DNA of 64,000 nucleotides from JBEKUY01 sp049514555. GTDB taxonomy: Bacteria > Acidobacteriota > Terriglobia > Acidiferrales > UBA7541. Below are positions 34,669 through 43,107 of this stretch, one piece after another. The DNA lies in contig JBEKUY010000004.1 in NCBI GenBank assembly GCA_049514555.1, positions 211,603 to 275,602 of the forward strand, in the 5' to 3' direction. The notes below the pieces were generated by a model. The model saw only the letters and a program-made list of their open reading frames with translations. It was not told where the DNA came from and did not search any database. How positions within the stretch are numbered: the first letter of the stretch is position 1; the number at the start of each line of letters is the position of its first letter. The translations under genes were made by a program, and so were the position numbers.

Positions 34669-35487
34669 GTGGCAAACCAAGGCTCACTAATCTCTCCCAA
34701 AATCACCGCCGCGCTTCTCGCGGCTGTCGCTGCGCTTCTGCTCGTTCTTGTTGGCCATGCCGCCCAGACCCATAAGCCCCGGCGTGCACCGCGCACGGCA
34801 AAGCCGGCGCCGGCTCCTGTTTTACCCCTGCGGCCGGGCGAAGTTCTCGACTATACCGCGAACTTCTTGAAACTCAACAACGTCGCCACGATCCGCCTCT
34901 CGGTGAATGAGCGGCGCGAATTCTATGGCCGCCCGGCCTGGCACCTGCAGGCCTTCGCGCATACGCTAAACCCGCTGCGCATGATCTTCGAACTCGACGA
35001 TCAATTCGACTCTTACAGCGATGCCTCGACGCTCGCCTCGCTGCAGTATGAGCTGCACCTGCACGAGCGCGGGCAGACGGTGGACAGCCTCCTGCGGATG
35101 ACCACCGGCCAAGAGCTCGCTCAACCCTCGCAACGCGGGGTAGCCCTGGCGCGCGTCCTGCCAGGAACGCGCGATCCTCTCGGGATGGCGCAGTTTCTGC
35201 GCACGGTGGATTGGGCCAAGACGAAGGAAGTGCGCGCGCCGGTCTATGACGGCCGTCAGCTCTATGATGTCGTGGCCAGGCTGGTTGAATCTGCTGCCAA
35301 AGTGCAGGTTCCCGCCGGCACTTACTCGGTTTCCAGGATCGAGCTGCGCGTCTTCGAGCGCGGTATGGAATTGAAGAACACGCACTTTGCTCTCTCACTG
35401 GCCAATGACGCCGCGCGCACGCCCGTTCTGCTCGAAGCGGAGATGCCGTACGGGAGCGCCCAAGTCCAGTTGACCCGCTCGCAATAG
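34669..35487 (+). CDS. DUF3108 exported protein
   Basis: 272 residues, GTG start. A hydrophobic N-terminal segment (ALLAAVAALLLVLVGHAA) directs export. The rest matches DUF3108: RPGEVLDYTANFLKLNNVAT, then NPLRMIFELDDQFDSYSD and RMTTG, with long beta strands. Family members are periplasmic or outer-membrane associated and of unknown function. GGAGG lies about thirteen bases upstream of the GTG, a little far, so the start is not certain. Divergent from the epimerase gene and convergent, three bases apart, with gmhA. Confidence 0.8.
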   Translation: MANQGSLISPKITAALLAAVAALLLVLVGHAAQTHKPRRAPRTAKPAPAPVLPLRPGEVLDYTANFLKLNNVATIRLSVNERREFYGRPAWHLQAFAHTLNPLRMIFELDDQFDSYSDASTLASLQYELHLHERGQTVDSLLRMTTGQELAQPSQRGVALARVLPGTRDPLGMAQFLRTVDWAKTKEVRAPVYDGRQLYDVVARLVESAAKVQVPAGTYSVSRIELRVFERGMELKNTHFALSLANDAARTPVLLEAEMPYGSAQVQLTRSQ

Positions 35488-35490
35488 CGC

Positions 35491-36084
35491 CTACTGGCGC
35501 GCGGCGCCGCCGGAAACCATCTGTTCCATGAGAGCGATGGTGATATGCCCCATCGTGATGTGCGCTTCCTGGATGCGCTGCGGGTCGCGTGACGGCACGT
35601 TGAGGAGCAAGTCCACTTTCTCCGCGAGCGCCCCGCCGGTTTCCCCCGTGAAGGCCACCAGAAACGCTCCCCGGAGACGCCCCGCCTCCACGCCGCGCAC
35701 GATATTCGGGCTCGTGCCGCTTGTCGAAAGGGCCACGAGCACATCCTGCGGGCCGGCAAGCGACTCGATCTGCCGCGAGAAGATACGGTCGAAGCCGTAG
35801 TCGTTTCCCGCCGCCGTCACCACCGAAGGATTCGTCGTCAAGGCCAGCGCCGCAAGCCCAGGCCGCTCCGCGCGCAGCCGCACCACCAGCTCCGCGGCCA
35901 TGTGCTGCGCGTCCGCCGCGCTGCCTCCGTTCCCGAAAAAGATGAGTTTGCCTCCCGCGCGCAACGATTCTGCCGACCGCTTGGCGAATTGCGCCATGCG
36001 GCCGAGGAGTTCCCTGGAAAAGCTGTGTTTGACGCGACAGCTCTCCTCCAGTTGCCGGCGGATTTCTTCGAGGTACGGGCTCAT
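35491..36084 (-). CDS. gmhA: Phosphoheptose isomerase (SIS domain)
   Basis: 197 residues, normal GmhA length. The SIS signature is FFGNGGSAADAQHMAAELV, followed by LVALSTSGTSPNIV and AHITMGHITIALMEQ, which holds the C-terminal zinc/substrate histidines. It converts sedoheptulose-7-phosphate to D-glycero-D-manno-heptose-7-phosphate, the first step to ADP- or GDP-heptose for LPS core or capsule. No hldE, gmhB or hldD is in the window. It follows the UDP-HexNAc dehydrogenase by six bases, so they are co-transcribed. Confidence 0.93.
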   Translation of the reverse strand: MSPYLEEIRRQLEESCRVKHSFSRELLGRMAQFAKRSAESLRAGGKLIFFGNGGSAADAQHMAAELVVRLRAERPGLAALALTTNPSVVTAAGNDYGFDRIFSRQIESLAGPQDVLVALSTSGTSPNIVRGVEAGRLRGAFLVAFTGETGGALAEKVDLLLNVPSRDPQRIQEAHITMGHITIALMEQMVSGGAARQ

Positions 36085-36090
36085 CGCCCC

Positions 36091-37446
36091 TCAGCAGAGA
36101 ACAATCTTCTCGCGATGGCGCATCAGGCGCCGCGTGGCATTGCGCGTATCGACCACCAGCTTCGCGCCGTCTGCGATCGCGGCGTAGTCGTAGGTGGAGT
36201 GGTCCGTGGCGATCACCACGCAGTCGTAAGAGGCCAACGTTTGCGGAGTCAGCGGCACGGATTTCATCTGTCCGTAGTCGTAATGCCGCATTTTGTGGAG
36301 TTGCGGAAAGTGAGGATCGTTGTAGTCGAGGTGTGCCCCGCGCTCGATGAGCAGCTGCATGATCTTAAGCGAGGGCGATTCGCGCAGGTCATCCACGTCC
36401 TTCTTGTAAGCCACGCCCAGCAAGAGCACGCGCGAGCCCTTCAAGCTCTTCTGGTGCTGGTTGAGCGCGCCGCTGATGGCCTCGACCACGTGATACGGCA
36501 TCGCGGTGTTGACCTCGCCCGCCAGCTCGATGAACCGCGTCGCGAAATCGTATTCACGCGCCTTCCACGAGAGGTAGAAGGGGTCCACAGGAATGCAGTG
36601 GCCGCCCAGTCCGGGCCCGGGATAGAACGGCATGAAACCGAACGGCTTGGTCGCGGCCGCGTCAATCACCTCCCAGATGTCCATGCCCATGCGCAGGCAA
36701 AGCAGCTTCAGTTCGTTGACCAGCGCGATGTTCACGCACCGGAAGATGTTTTCGAGCAGCTTGGCCATTTCCGCCGCCCGCGTCGAGCTGACCGGCACGA
36801 CCCGCCCGACGATCTGCGCGTACAGCGCCTGCGCCGCGCGTCCGCTCGGCGGATTCACCCCCCCCACAACCTTCGGAATCTGGGCTAACCCGAAGTGCTT
36901 GTTGCCCGGGTCTTCGCGTTCCGGTGAAAACGCCAGGAAGAAATCGCACGGAATATTCTCCGCGTCGGGACCGCTGGCAATCGGACAGCGCATCCCGCTC
37001 TTTTCCAGGATCGGCAAAACCATCTCTTCCGTCGTGCCCGGGTAAGTCGTGGATTCCAACACCACGAGCTGTCCCTTCTGCAGGTTCGGGCTGATCGCTT
37101 TCGCCGTTTGCTCCACGTAACTGAGATCGGGCTCGCGGCGCTCGTCGAGCGGCGTCGGAACGCAGATGAGGATGGCATCCACCTCGCGCAGCCGCGTGAA
37201 ATCGCTGGTCGCCGAGAAATGCTTGCTGATCACGAACTGCTGGATCTTCGTCTGCGGAATGTGCTCGATGTAGCTTTTTCCGGCGTTCAGCTTGCTCACT
37301 TTTGCCGGATCCACGTCGAAGCCGATGACGCGATGGCCGGCTTCAGCAAAACGCAGCGCGAGGGGCAGACCCACGTAACCGCAGCCGATGATGCCGACTT
37401 TGAGTTGTGAGCCCTTGAAGTGCTCGGGTTTGCGGTCTGTCGCCAT
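36091..37446 (-). CDS. UDP-N-acetylhexosamine 6-dehydrogenase (WbpA/TviB-like)
   Basis: 451 residues from the ATG at 37446, which has GGAG eight bases ahead; the frame is open 29 codons further with no family match. The NAD fold begins KVGIIGCGYVGLPLALRF; STTYPGTTEE, FSPEREDPGN and the catalytic Cys284 in GLGGHCIPVDP follow. The PGNKHFG and HCIPVDPFYL blocks separate this group (UDP-GlcNAc or UDP-ManNAc dehydrogenases) from UDP-glucose dehydrogenase. The product is a UDP-HexNAc uronate for LPS or capsule. It heads a two-gene unit with gmhA; the epimerase 1.6 kb downstream would use its product. Confidence 0.92.
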   Translation of the reverse strand: MATDRKPEHFKGSQLKVGIIGCGYVGLPLALRFAEAGHRVIGFDVDPAKVSKLNAGKSYIEHIPQTKIQQFVISKHFSATSDFTRLREVDAILICVPTPLDERREPDLSYVEQTAKAISPNLQKGQLVVLESTTYPGTTEEMVLPILEKSGMRCPIASGPDAENIPCDFFLAFSPEREDPGNKHFGLAQIPKVVGGVNPPSGRAAQALYAQIVGRVVPVSSTRAAEMAKLLENIFRCVNIALVNELKLLCLRMGMDIWEVIDAAATKPFGFMPFYPGPGLGGHCIPVDPFYLSWKAREYDFATRFIELAGEVNTAMPYHVVEAISGALNQHQKSLKGSRVLLLGVAYKKDVDDLRESPSLKIMQLLIERGAHLDYNDPHFPQLHKMRHYDYGQMKSVPLTPQTLASYDCVVIATDHSTYDYAAIADGAKLVVDTRNATRRLMRHREKIVLC

Positions 37447-37626
37447 GGCGTGGACTCCGTCTCCTCTCGAAGCGAAAGAAATGAACTGCAACTTGGAGGC
37501 CGAGAAACTATAGCAAGAATCCGCAACGGGCAAAAGCCGGGTGTGGCCTGGGTGTCATGCTGATCAAATTCTGTTGCCTCGCACGACTCGTGTACAGGAT
37601 GATGACGCATCTAGGAGGGTCGCGGA

Positions 37627-38025
37627 ATGATGGTTCTGGTGGTCATATTGCTCGGGCTGGCTATCGGGGTCCTGGTGGGATTGATGGGCGTCGGCGGCGG
37701 CATCCTGCTCGTCCCCGCACTCGTCTTCTTGATGCACATGGACCAACATCTCGCCCAGGGCACCTCGCTCTTTATCCTCCTTCCGCCGCTGGGCCTGGGA
37801 GCATTGTCCGTGTACTGGAGACGGCGGCAGGTTGACCTAACCGCTGGCATTCTCTCTGCTGTGGGAATCCTGCTCGGTGCCGACCTGGGCGGCCGGCTGG
37901 CCGTTCACACCGCTTCGCGCGACCTCAAAGGTATATTCGGACTCTTCATGATGGTTGCCGCCGTGCTCCTGTGGCACAAGCCGACTCCGGCACAGGTGAA
38001 CCCGGCCGGGAGGAATGATGGCTGA
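37627..38025 (+). CDS. TauE/SafE-family membrane protein, half-size (first of two)
   Basis: 132 residues with about four membrane helices. It carries one copy of the family repeat: VGLMGVGGGILLVPALVF with DQHLAQGTSLFILLPP. Full TauE/SafE exporters are about 250 residues with two such repeats. Here each repeat is a gene of its own: this one and the next, overlapping by eight to eleven bases. The pair would need to assemble as a heterodimer to make a full transporter for organosulfonate, sulfite or a related anion. The frames do not suggest a recent frameshift because each half has its own start, ribosome site and hydrophilic tail. Confidence 0.85.
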   Translation: MMVLVVILLGLAIGVLVGLMGVGGGILLVPALVFLMHMDQHLAQGTSLFILLPPLGLGALSVYWRRRQVDLTAGILSAVGILLGADLGGRLAVHTASRDLKGIFGLFMMVAAVLLWHKPTPAQVNPAGRNDG

Positions 38026-38401
38026 TTCGCCGCTGCGCCTGGCCGCTATCATTCTCGCCGGAATCGTCGGCGGCGTTGCCGCAGGCATGTTTGGCGTGGG
38101 GGGCGGAATACTGCTCATCGCCTTTCTCGTGCTGGTGTTGGGGTTTGAGCAGCACCGCGCCCAGGGCACCAGCCTTGTGGCGCTGGTTCCACCGACCGGC
38201 TTGCTCGGATTCCTGGAGTACAGCCGCTCCGGTTACGTATCCTGGCGGGTGGGTTTGCTTCTGATGCCCGGCATTTTCTTCGGCGCCGTCGCCGGCAGCT
38301 GGCTGGCACAAACGCTGAAGCCCCGGCGGATGCGCCAGGTTTTTGCAGTGCTGCTTTTCTTGATCGGCGCTTGGCAAGCTTTCTCTGCCTGGGGGCGCTG
38401 A
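38018..38401 (+). CDS. TauE/SafE-family membrane protein, half-size (second of two)
   Basis: 127 residues from the second of two adjacent ATGs (38015 and 38018), since GGGAGG sits four bases before it. It has about four helices and the second family repeat, AAGMFGVGGGILLIAFLV and EQHRAQGTSLVALVPP. The two halves resemble each other, which fits the internal duplication of the family seen as separate genes. It overlaps the first half and is followed 14 bp later by the cpsB-like phosphatase, so the three may share a transcript. The transported ion is unknown. Confidence 0.85.
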   Translation: MADSPLRLAAIILAGIVGGVAAGMFGVGGGILLIAFLVLVLGFEQHRAQGTSLVALVPPTGLLGFLEYSRSGYVSWRVGLLLMPGIFFGAVAGSWLAQTLKPRRMRQVFAVLLFLIGAWQAFSAWGR

Positions 38402-38415
38402 GGCATGAGACTGTC

Positions 38416-39186
38416 ATGATCGATATTCACTGCCACATTCTTCCGGGAATCGACGACGGGCCCGAGACCATCGACGTGGCTCTGCAAATGGCCCAGTCGG
38501 CGATCGCCGATGGTATCACCCACGTCATCGCCACCCCTCATGCCAGCGACGACTTCTGTTTTGATCCGCGCCGTGTCCGTGCGCTCCGAGACGAACTCCA
38601 GGCCTTAATCGGCCCGGGCTTGGAGCTCGGAATCGGCTGTGATTTTCGCCTCAATGCGGAGAATCTGGAAGCACTGAAGTCCGATCCGCAGCGCTTCACG
38701 CTCTGCCAGCGGAACTACCTTCTGGTTGAGTTCAACGAGTTCGCCATCCCGCCATCGGCGGGCCAGACGCTCCATGAGCTGCAGCTCGCCGGGCTGCAAC
38801 CCATCATCACCCATCCCGAGCGCAACGCCATCCTACGTGGCCAGCCCGAGCGGCTCGCACGCTGGGTGAAGCTCGGCTGTGCCGCGCAGGTGACGGCCAG
38901 TGTGCTGACGGGGAGCTTCGGACCGGCCGCTCGGCAGTTCGCACAGCGCTGGATCGGGCAGGGGCTCGTCCATTTCGTCGCCAGTGACGCGCATAACCTG
39001 CGCGGGCGGCCGCTGCGTCTCCGCCCGGCCTACGACGCCGTGCGGGAGCGCTTCGGCGAAGAGGTGGCACGGGCGCTGTTCCTCGAGAATCCCCGTGCCG
39101 CTTGGGAAGGCCGCCCACTCCCGTACGTCCCCGAGGTTGCTGACGAGGCCACCCGCCCCCGCCGCAAGCGCTTTCTCTTCTTCTAG
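38416..39186 (+). CDS. CpsB/YwqE-like PHP-domain protein-tyrosine phosphatase
   Basis: 256 residues. The metal ligands of the PHP fold are visible: IDIHCHILPGIDDGP at the start, ATPHAS, LLVEFNEF, ITHPERN and VASDAHNLRGRPL. This is the Mn2+-dependent phosphatase group that dephosphorylates bacterial tyrosine autokinases (Wzc/CpsD/YwqD) and so tunes capsule polymer export. No tyrosine kinase or Wza-like gene is in the window. It starts 14 bp after the TauE-like pair and ends convergently six bases from the methyltransferase-reductase gene. Confidence 0.9.
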   Translation: MIDIHCHILPGIDDGPETIDVALQMAQSAIADGITHVIATPHASDDFCFDPRRVRALRDELQALIGPGLELGIGCDFRLNAENLEALKSDPQRFTLCQRNYLLVEFNEFAIPPSAGQTLHELQLAGLQPIITHPERNAILRGQPERLARWVKLGCAAQVTASVLTGSFGPAARQFAQRWIGQGLVHFVASDAHNLRGRPLRLRPAYDAVRERFGEEVARALFLENPRAAWEGRPLPYVPEVADEATRPRRKRFLFF

Positions 39187-39192
39187 GATGAG

Positions 39193-41022
39193 TTACAGAA
39201 TCTCCAGGACTTCTTCGTACCGTTTGAATGGTGGGATCAGGTAAGCGCCGGCGACTTCGGTCCGCGCCCACTCGAGCATGCGCCGCGCCAGCGCAAAGCC
39301 ACGGTCGCGTGCTCCCAAGCCGGCGGCCTCGAGTTCTTTCAGCACCGCGTCGGGTATGACGATGCCGGGCACTTCGTTATTCAACCGCAGCGCCTGCTTA
39401 TAACTCGTGAGCGGCCAGACGCCGACGAAGATCGGGATGGGTGACTTGCCCCCGATGCGTTTCAGAAAGGCGTGCCAATGCTCCGGGTCGAAGAGCGGCT
39501 GGGTCATGGCGAAGTGCGCCCCGGCCTCGACCTTCGCGACGAAGCGCGAGGTCTCGTGATCGAGGTCATCGGCCAGCGGATTCAGGGCCACGCCGATCGT
39601 GTAATTGGTCGGGCCGCCGAGAGTCTTTCCCGACCAGTCCTGTCCCTGATTCAACCGGCTGAGCACTCGCACGAGCCCCACGGCGTCGATTTCGTATACG
39701 CCGCTCGTTTCCGGATAGTCGCCGACCGACGGCGGATCGCCGGTGATCGCCAGAACATTTCTCACGCCGCCGACCGTCCACGCGCCGAGGAGAATCGCTT
39801 GCAAGCCGATAATGTTGAAGTCGCGCGTGGTGAGGTGCGGAATTGTCTCTACGCCGCGCGCCTCCAGCGCCGCCGCCGTCATCATCGCGTCCATGCCCAC
39901 GCGCGCCATCGTGCCGCTATTGATGTCGATCGCGTCCACGCGGCCCGAAGCCATGACGCGGTCCACTTGCTCGAAAACTCGCTCGAGCGAGATGCCTTTC
40001 GGCGGATCAATCTCCACGGAGATCGCAAACTCGCCGGCCTTGATCTTTTTCCAGAGCTTGCTCTCGGGTTCGCGCGTTACCTTGCGCCTCGCGGCGGGAG
40101 CCGCCTCGGCCACGGACGCCGCCGCGACCTGCTTCCCCGGCCGCAGCGACTTCACCGCCTCGGCCATCGCGTGGACGTGCGCAGGCGTCGTGCCACAGCA
40201 CCCGCCCAGGATGCGCACCCCGAGCTTCGCGGCCTCCCGCGCGAACAGCGCGAAGTATTCAGGCGAAGACTTCGGATAGACAATCCGGTCCCCGGACCGC
40301 TTCGGAAAGCCCGCGTTGGGCATCGCGCTCGTGCGCAACCCTTCCACCGCGGCCAGCTCCTGCAGAATCGGGAGCAGTGCCTGAGGGCCAAGCGTGCAGT
40401 TAGTCCCTACGACCTGCACGTCTTTCTCTTTCAATCGCAAGGCCGCGTCTTTCGGGCGCACGTCGCCATGCGTCGTGCCTTCCTCGGAATAAGTCAGCTC
40501 GGCGACGACGGGCAGGCGCGAGAACGAGCGCAGCGCATCAATGGCGAGCACGATTTCGTCCAGATCCGAAAACGTTTCCAGGATAAACAGGTCCACACCG
40601 CGCTCCTCGAGCGCCTGTGCCTGCTCCTTGAAAATATCCACGATCTCGTCGCGAGAGACGACGCGGGCCTGGCGGCCCATGCCGAGCGGCCCGATCGATC
40701 CGGCGATCAGGACCTCCCGCGCCGCCGACTCGCGCGCGTCGCGGGCGATCTTGACGCCCCGGCCGTTGAACCGCGCAACTTCGCCCGCCAACCCCAGCGG
40801 CGCGAGCTTCAGCCGGTTCGCGCCGAACGTATTGGTTTCGATGATCTGCGCGCCCGCCGCGACGTACGCCTGATGCACGCGGAGGACGGCCTCCGGCTCG
40901 GTCGCGTTCAGCTCGTCGAAGCAGCGCTGCGCCCCGACGGTTTCGTGCAGCATCGAACCCATCGCCCCATCGGCGATCAGAATCGAATCGCGCAGTCTCT
41001 CGTTGAATTCGTCAATTCGCAT
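39193..41022 (-). CDS. Homocysteine S-methyltransferase / methylenetetrahydrofolate reductase fusion
   Basis: 609 residues. Residues 1-285 are a Pfam S-methyl_trans domain (DGAMGSMLHETVG) with zinc-binding Cys209 (GTNCTLGP) and Cys275-Cys276 (GGCCGTTP). After a linker rich in Ala and Lys, residues about 315-609 are MTHFR: EIDPPKG, HLTTRDFN, ITGDPP and AGAHFAMTQPLFD. The two active sites make 5-methyl-THF and then methyl-transfer to homocysteine, giving methionine in one polypeptide, as in YitJ. It follows the cystathionine beta-synthase gene on the same strand, 66 bp away, so one transcript carries both fates of homocysteine. Confidence 0.93.
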   Translation of the reverse strand: MRIDEFNERLRDSILIADGAMGSMLHETVGAQRCFDELNATEPEAVLRVHQAYVAAGAQIIETNTFGANRLKLAPLGLAGEVARFNGRGVKIARDARESAAREVLIAGSIGPLGMGRQARVVSRDEIVDIFKEQAQALEERGVDLFILETFSDLDEIVLAIDALRSFSRLPVVAELTYSEEGTTHGDVRPKDAALRLKEKDVQVVGTNCTLGPQALLPILQELAAVEGLRTSAMPNAGFPKRSGDRIVYPKSSPEYFALFAREAAKLGVRILGGCCGTTPAHVHAMAEAVKSLRPGKQVAAASVAEAAPAARRKVTREPESKLWKKIKAGEFAISVEIDPPKGISLERVFEQVDRVMASGRVDAIDINSGTMARVGMDAMMTAAALEARGVETIPHLTTRDFNIIGLQAILLGAWTVGGVRNVLAITGDPPSVGDYPETSGVYEIDAVGLVRVLSRLNQGQDWSGKTLGGPTNYTIGVALNPLADDLDHETSRFVAKVEAGAHFAMTQPLFDPEHWHAFLKRIGGKSPIPIFVGVWPLTSYKQALRLNNEVPGIVIPDAVLKELEAAGLGARDRGFALARRMLEWARTEVAGAYLIPPFKRYEEVLEIL

Positions 41023-41088
41023 GTCGCAGGGTTCTCGTCCTGTTTGGAGTCGCAGCTCGCACGAAGAAAGAGGCCTTATCCGCGGCCA

Positions 41089-42477
41089 TCAGCGCTTCTG
41101 TTCCATCAGGCTGGCGATGGTGCCCATCAGATCGTATTTGGTGAGGATTTCGTAACGCGAATCGCCCATGTCCACGAACACGGCAGGATTCTCGTGGCTC
41201 AGGATGTGCGTCACCCGCTCGACCGGTGCGTTCTTCGGCACCACCGGTAGCGGCTTCGCCATGACCTCGCGCACCACGAGCTTGCGCAGGTCTTTGCCCT
41301 GCAGCGCGAGGTTCAGAATCTGATCCTCGTAGACGGCGCCGATGAGCGTGGACTCCTCGAATACGGGAATCTGCGAAATATCCTGTTCCTGCATGGTCTT
41401 GAGCGCGTGGAAGACGGTCTGGTACGGCCGCACGATCACCAACTCGCGCGCCTTCCGGCTCTTGTGTTTCGCCGCGACCACGTCCGCCGCCGTCAGCGCC
41501 ACCTCCGCATCCACGTAGCCCCTCTCCCGCATCCATCCGTCGTTGTACACCTTGCTCAGATAGCGCATCCCCGTATCCGGCAGGAACGCCACGACGAAGT
41601 CACGCGGCCCGAGGTCTTTCGCCAGCCGCAGCGTCGCTGAGACGCACCCTCCGCCCGAGCCGCCGGTGAAAATCCCTTCCTGCTTGACCAGCCGCCGCGC
41701 CACGACGAAGCATTCTTCATCGTTCACCTGAATGACATCGTCCATGATTTTCAGGTTCATCGTCGTAGGGAAGAAGTCCTCGCCGATTCCCTCGACGACG
41801 TAGGTCTTCGCTTTGATCACCTCACCCCGCTTCACGAAGTCGTAGTACACCGAACCGATCGGGTCCACGCCGATCACCTTGACGTTAGGGTTTTTCTCTT
41901 TGAGATACTTCCCGACTCCGCTGACCGTTCCACCGGTGCCGATGCCGCAGACGAAGTGCGTGATCTTGCCTTCGCTGTCTTCCCAGATCTCCGGGCCGGT
42001 GGTGCGGTAGTGGGCCTCGGGATTCATGGCGTTGGCGTATTGGTTGGGGTAATACGAATTGGGAATCTCCGCGGCCAGCTTCTTGGCGATCGAATAGTAG
42101 CTGCGAGGGTCCTCCGGCTCGACCGCTGTCGGGCAGACAATCACCTCGGCGCCGAGCGCCTTGAGCAAGTCGATTTTTTCCTTCGACTGCTTGTCGTTGA
42201 TGGTGAAGACCATCTTGTAGCCGCGCACGGCCGCCACCAGCGCGATGCCCATCCCGGTGTTGCCCGACGTGCCTTCGATAATCGTGCCGCCGGGCTTGAG
42301 CAGGCCCTGTCGCTCGGCCTCGTCGATCATGGTGAGGCCGATGCGGTCTTTCATCGAACCGCCGGGACTGATGTAGTCGCACTTCGTGTAGATTTGCGGC
42401 TTGAGTCCCTGGTTGATGCGGTTCAGCCGCACCAGCGGCGTATGCCCAATCGCTTCCAGAATGTTGTTGCATCTCAT
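41089..42477 (-). CDS. Cystathionine beta-synthase with CBS domains
   Basis: 462 residues from the ATG at 42477; the frame is open upstream but without family similarity. The PLP lysine is Lys43 in GGSMKDRIG, and GTSGNTGMG at 69-75 is the phosphate loop. The catalytic domain runs to about residue 320. A pair of CBS domains fills the C-terminus (VIVRPYQTVFHALKTMQEQ, DISQIPVFE, VVREVMAKPLPVVPKNA), which in the family bind adenosyl ligands and regulate activity. It condenses serine or a related substrate with homocysteine. A divergent promoter region of 180 bp lies upstream, shared with ridA. Confidence 0.9.
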   Translation of the reverse strand: MRCNNILEAIGHTPLVRLNRINQGLKPQIYTKCDYISPGGSMKDRIGLTMIDEAERQGLLKPGGTIIEGTSGNTGMGIALVAAVRGYKMVFTINDKQSKEKIDLLKALGAEVIVCPTAVEPEDPRSYYSIAKKLAAEIPNSYYPNQYANAMNPEAHYRTTGPEIWEDSEGKITHFVCGIGTGGTVSGVGKYLKEKNPNVKVIGVDPIGSVYYDFVKRGEVIKAKTYVVEGIGEDFFPTTMNLKIMDDVIQVNDEECFVVARRLVKQEGIFTGGSGGGCVSATLRLAKDLGPRDFVVAFLPDTGMRYLSKVYNDGWMRERGYVDAEVALTAADVVAAKHKSRKARELVIVRPYQTVFHALKTMQEQDISQIPVFEESTLIGAVYEDQILNLALQGKDLRKLVVREVMAKPLPVVPKNAPVERVTHILSHENPAVFVDMGDSRYEILTKYDLMGTIASLMEQKR

Positions 42478-42657
42478 GTCGCCATGCTCCGGACGGCGGC
42501 ATCCATGCTGGTGGGCCTGGTCGTGCCGCTTGATCGTTCGAGTGTAACATGGCCGCCGCTCAACCGGCGCCCGGTCGCTCTGTATTGCCGGCCGCGCAGG
42601 CCGCTGTCGCAAGAGTCTCTTCCGTTGTGTACACTTTCCTCTCGGTCGGAGGGAATC

Positions 42658-43053
42658 ATGGCACGACAGAACATCTCCAGCGGGACGCCGTGGGAACCGA
42701 TCGTGGGCTACTCGCGCGCGGTGCGCGTCGGCAACGTCGTCAGCGTTTCGGGCACGACGGCCACCGGGCCCGACGGCAAGGTCGTGGGAGCGGGCGACGC
42801 CCGCGCCCAAGCCATCCAGACGCTTAAGAACATCGATGCGGCCCTCACGAGAGCCGGTGCGAGCCTCAAAGACGTCGTGCGCACGCGCATCTACGTCATC
42901 AATATCGCCGAGTGGGAAAAGGTCGGCCGCGCGCACGGCGAATTCTTCGGCGCCATTCGCCCCGCGACATCCCTGATCGAAGTGAGCAAACTGATTTCGC
43001 CCGAGATGCTTGTCGAGATGGAAGCCGACGCGATCGTGGGTGGTTCAGACTGA
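42658..43053 (+). CDS. RidA-family imine/enamine deaminase-like protein
   Basis: 131 residues from the ATG at 42658 with GGAGGG a few bases upstream. It matches the YjgF/RidA fold: VGYSRAVRVGNVVSVSGTTA, then QAIQTLKNIDAALTRAG and DVVRTRIYVINIAEW, with VEMEADAIV at the end. RidA hydrolyses reactive 2-aminoacrylate made by PLP enzymes. The divergent neighbour is a PLP-dependent cystathionine beta-synthase, a plausible source of such intermediates. The subgroup is not the classic RidA1 by eye, so the activity is a family-level statement. Confidence 0.88.
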   Translation: MARQNISSGTPWEPIVGYSRAVRVGNVVSVSGTTATGPDGKVVGAGDARAQAIQTLKNIDAALTRAGASLKDVVRTRIYVINIAEWEKVGRAHGEFFGAIRPATSLIEVSKLISPEMLVEMEADAIVGGSD

Positions 43054-43107
43054 AGTCGTTTTCTCGACATGTCGGGCCGCATGGCATTTCGCCGCTCAGG
43101 AGGGGTC

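Noticed and set aside
37627..38401. A single frameshifted TauE/SafE gene
   Set aside because: Each half has its own start, ribosome site and complete four-helix repeat, so two real genes are more likely than one broken gene.
39472..41250. Open frame of about 590 codons opposite the HMT-MTHFR fusion
   Set aside because: Composition is dominated by Arg and His, as expected for a shadow of a GC-rich gene.
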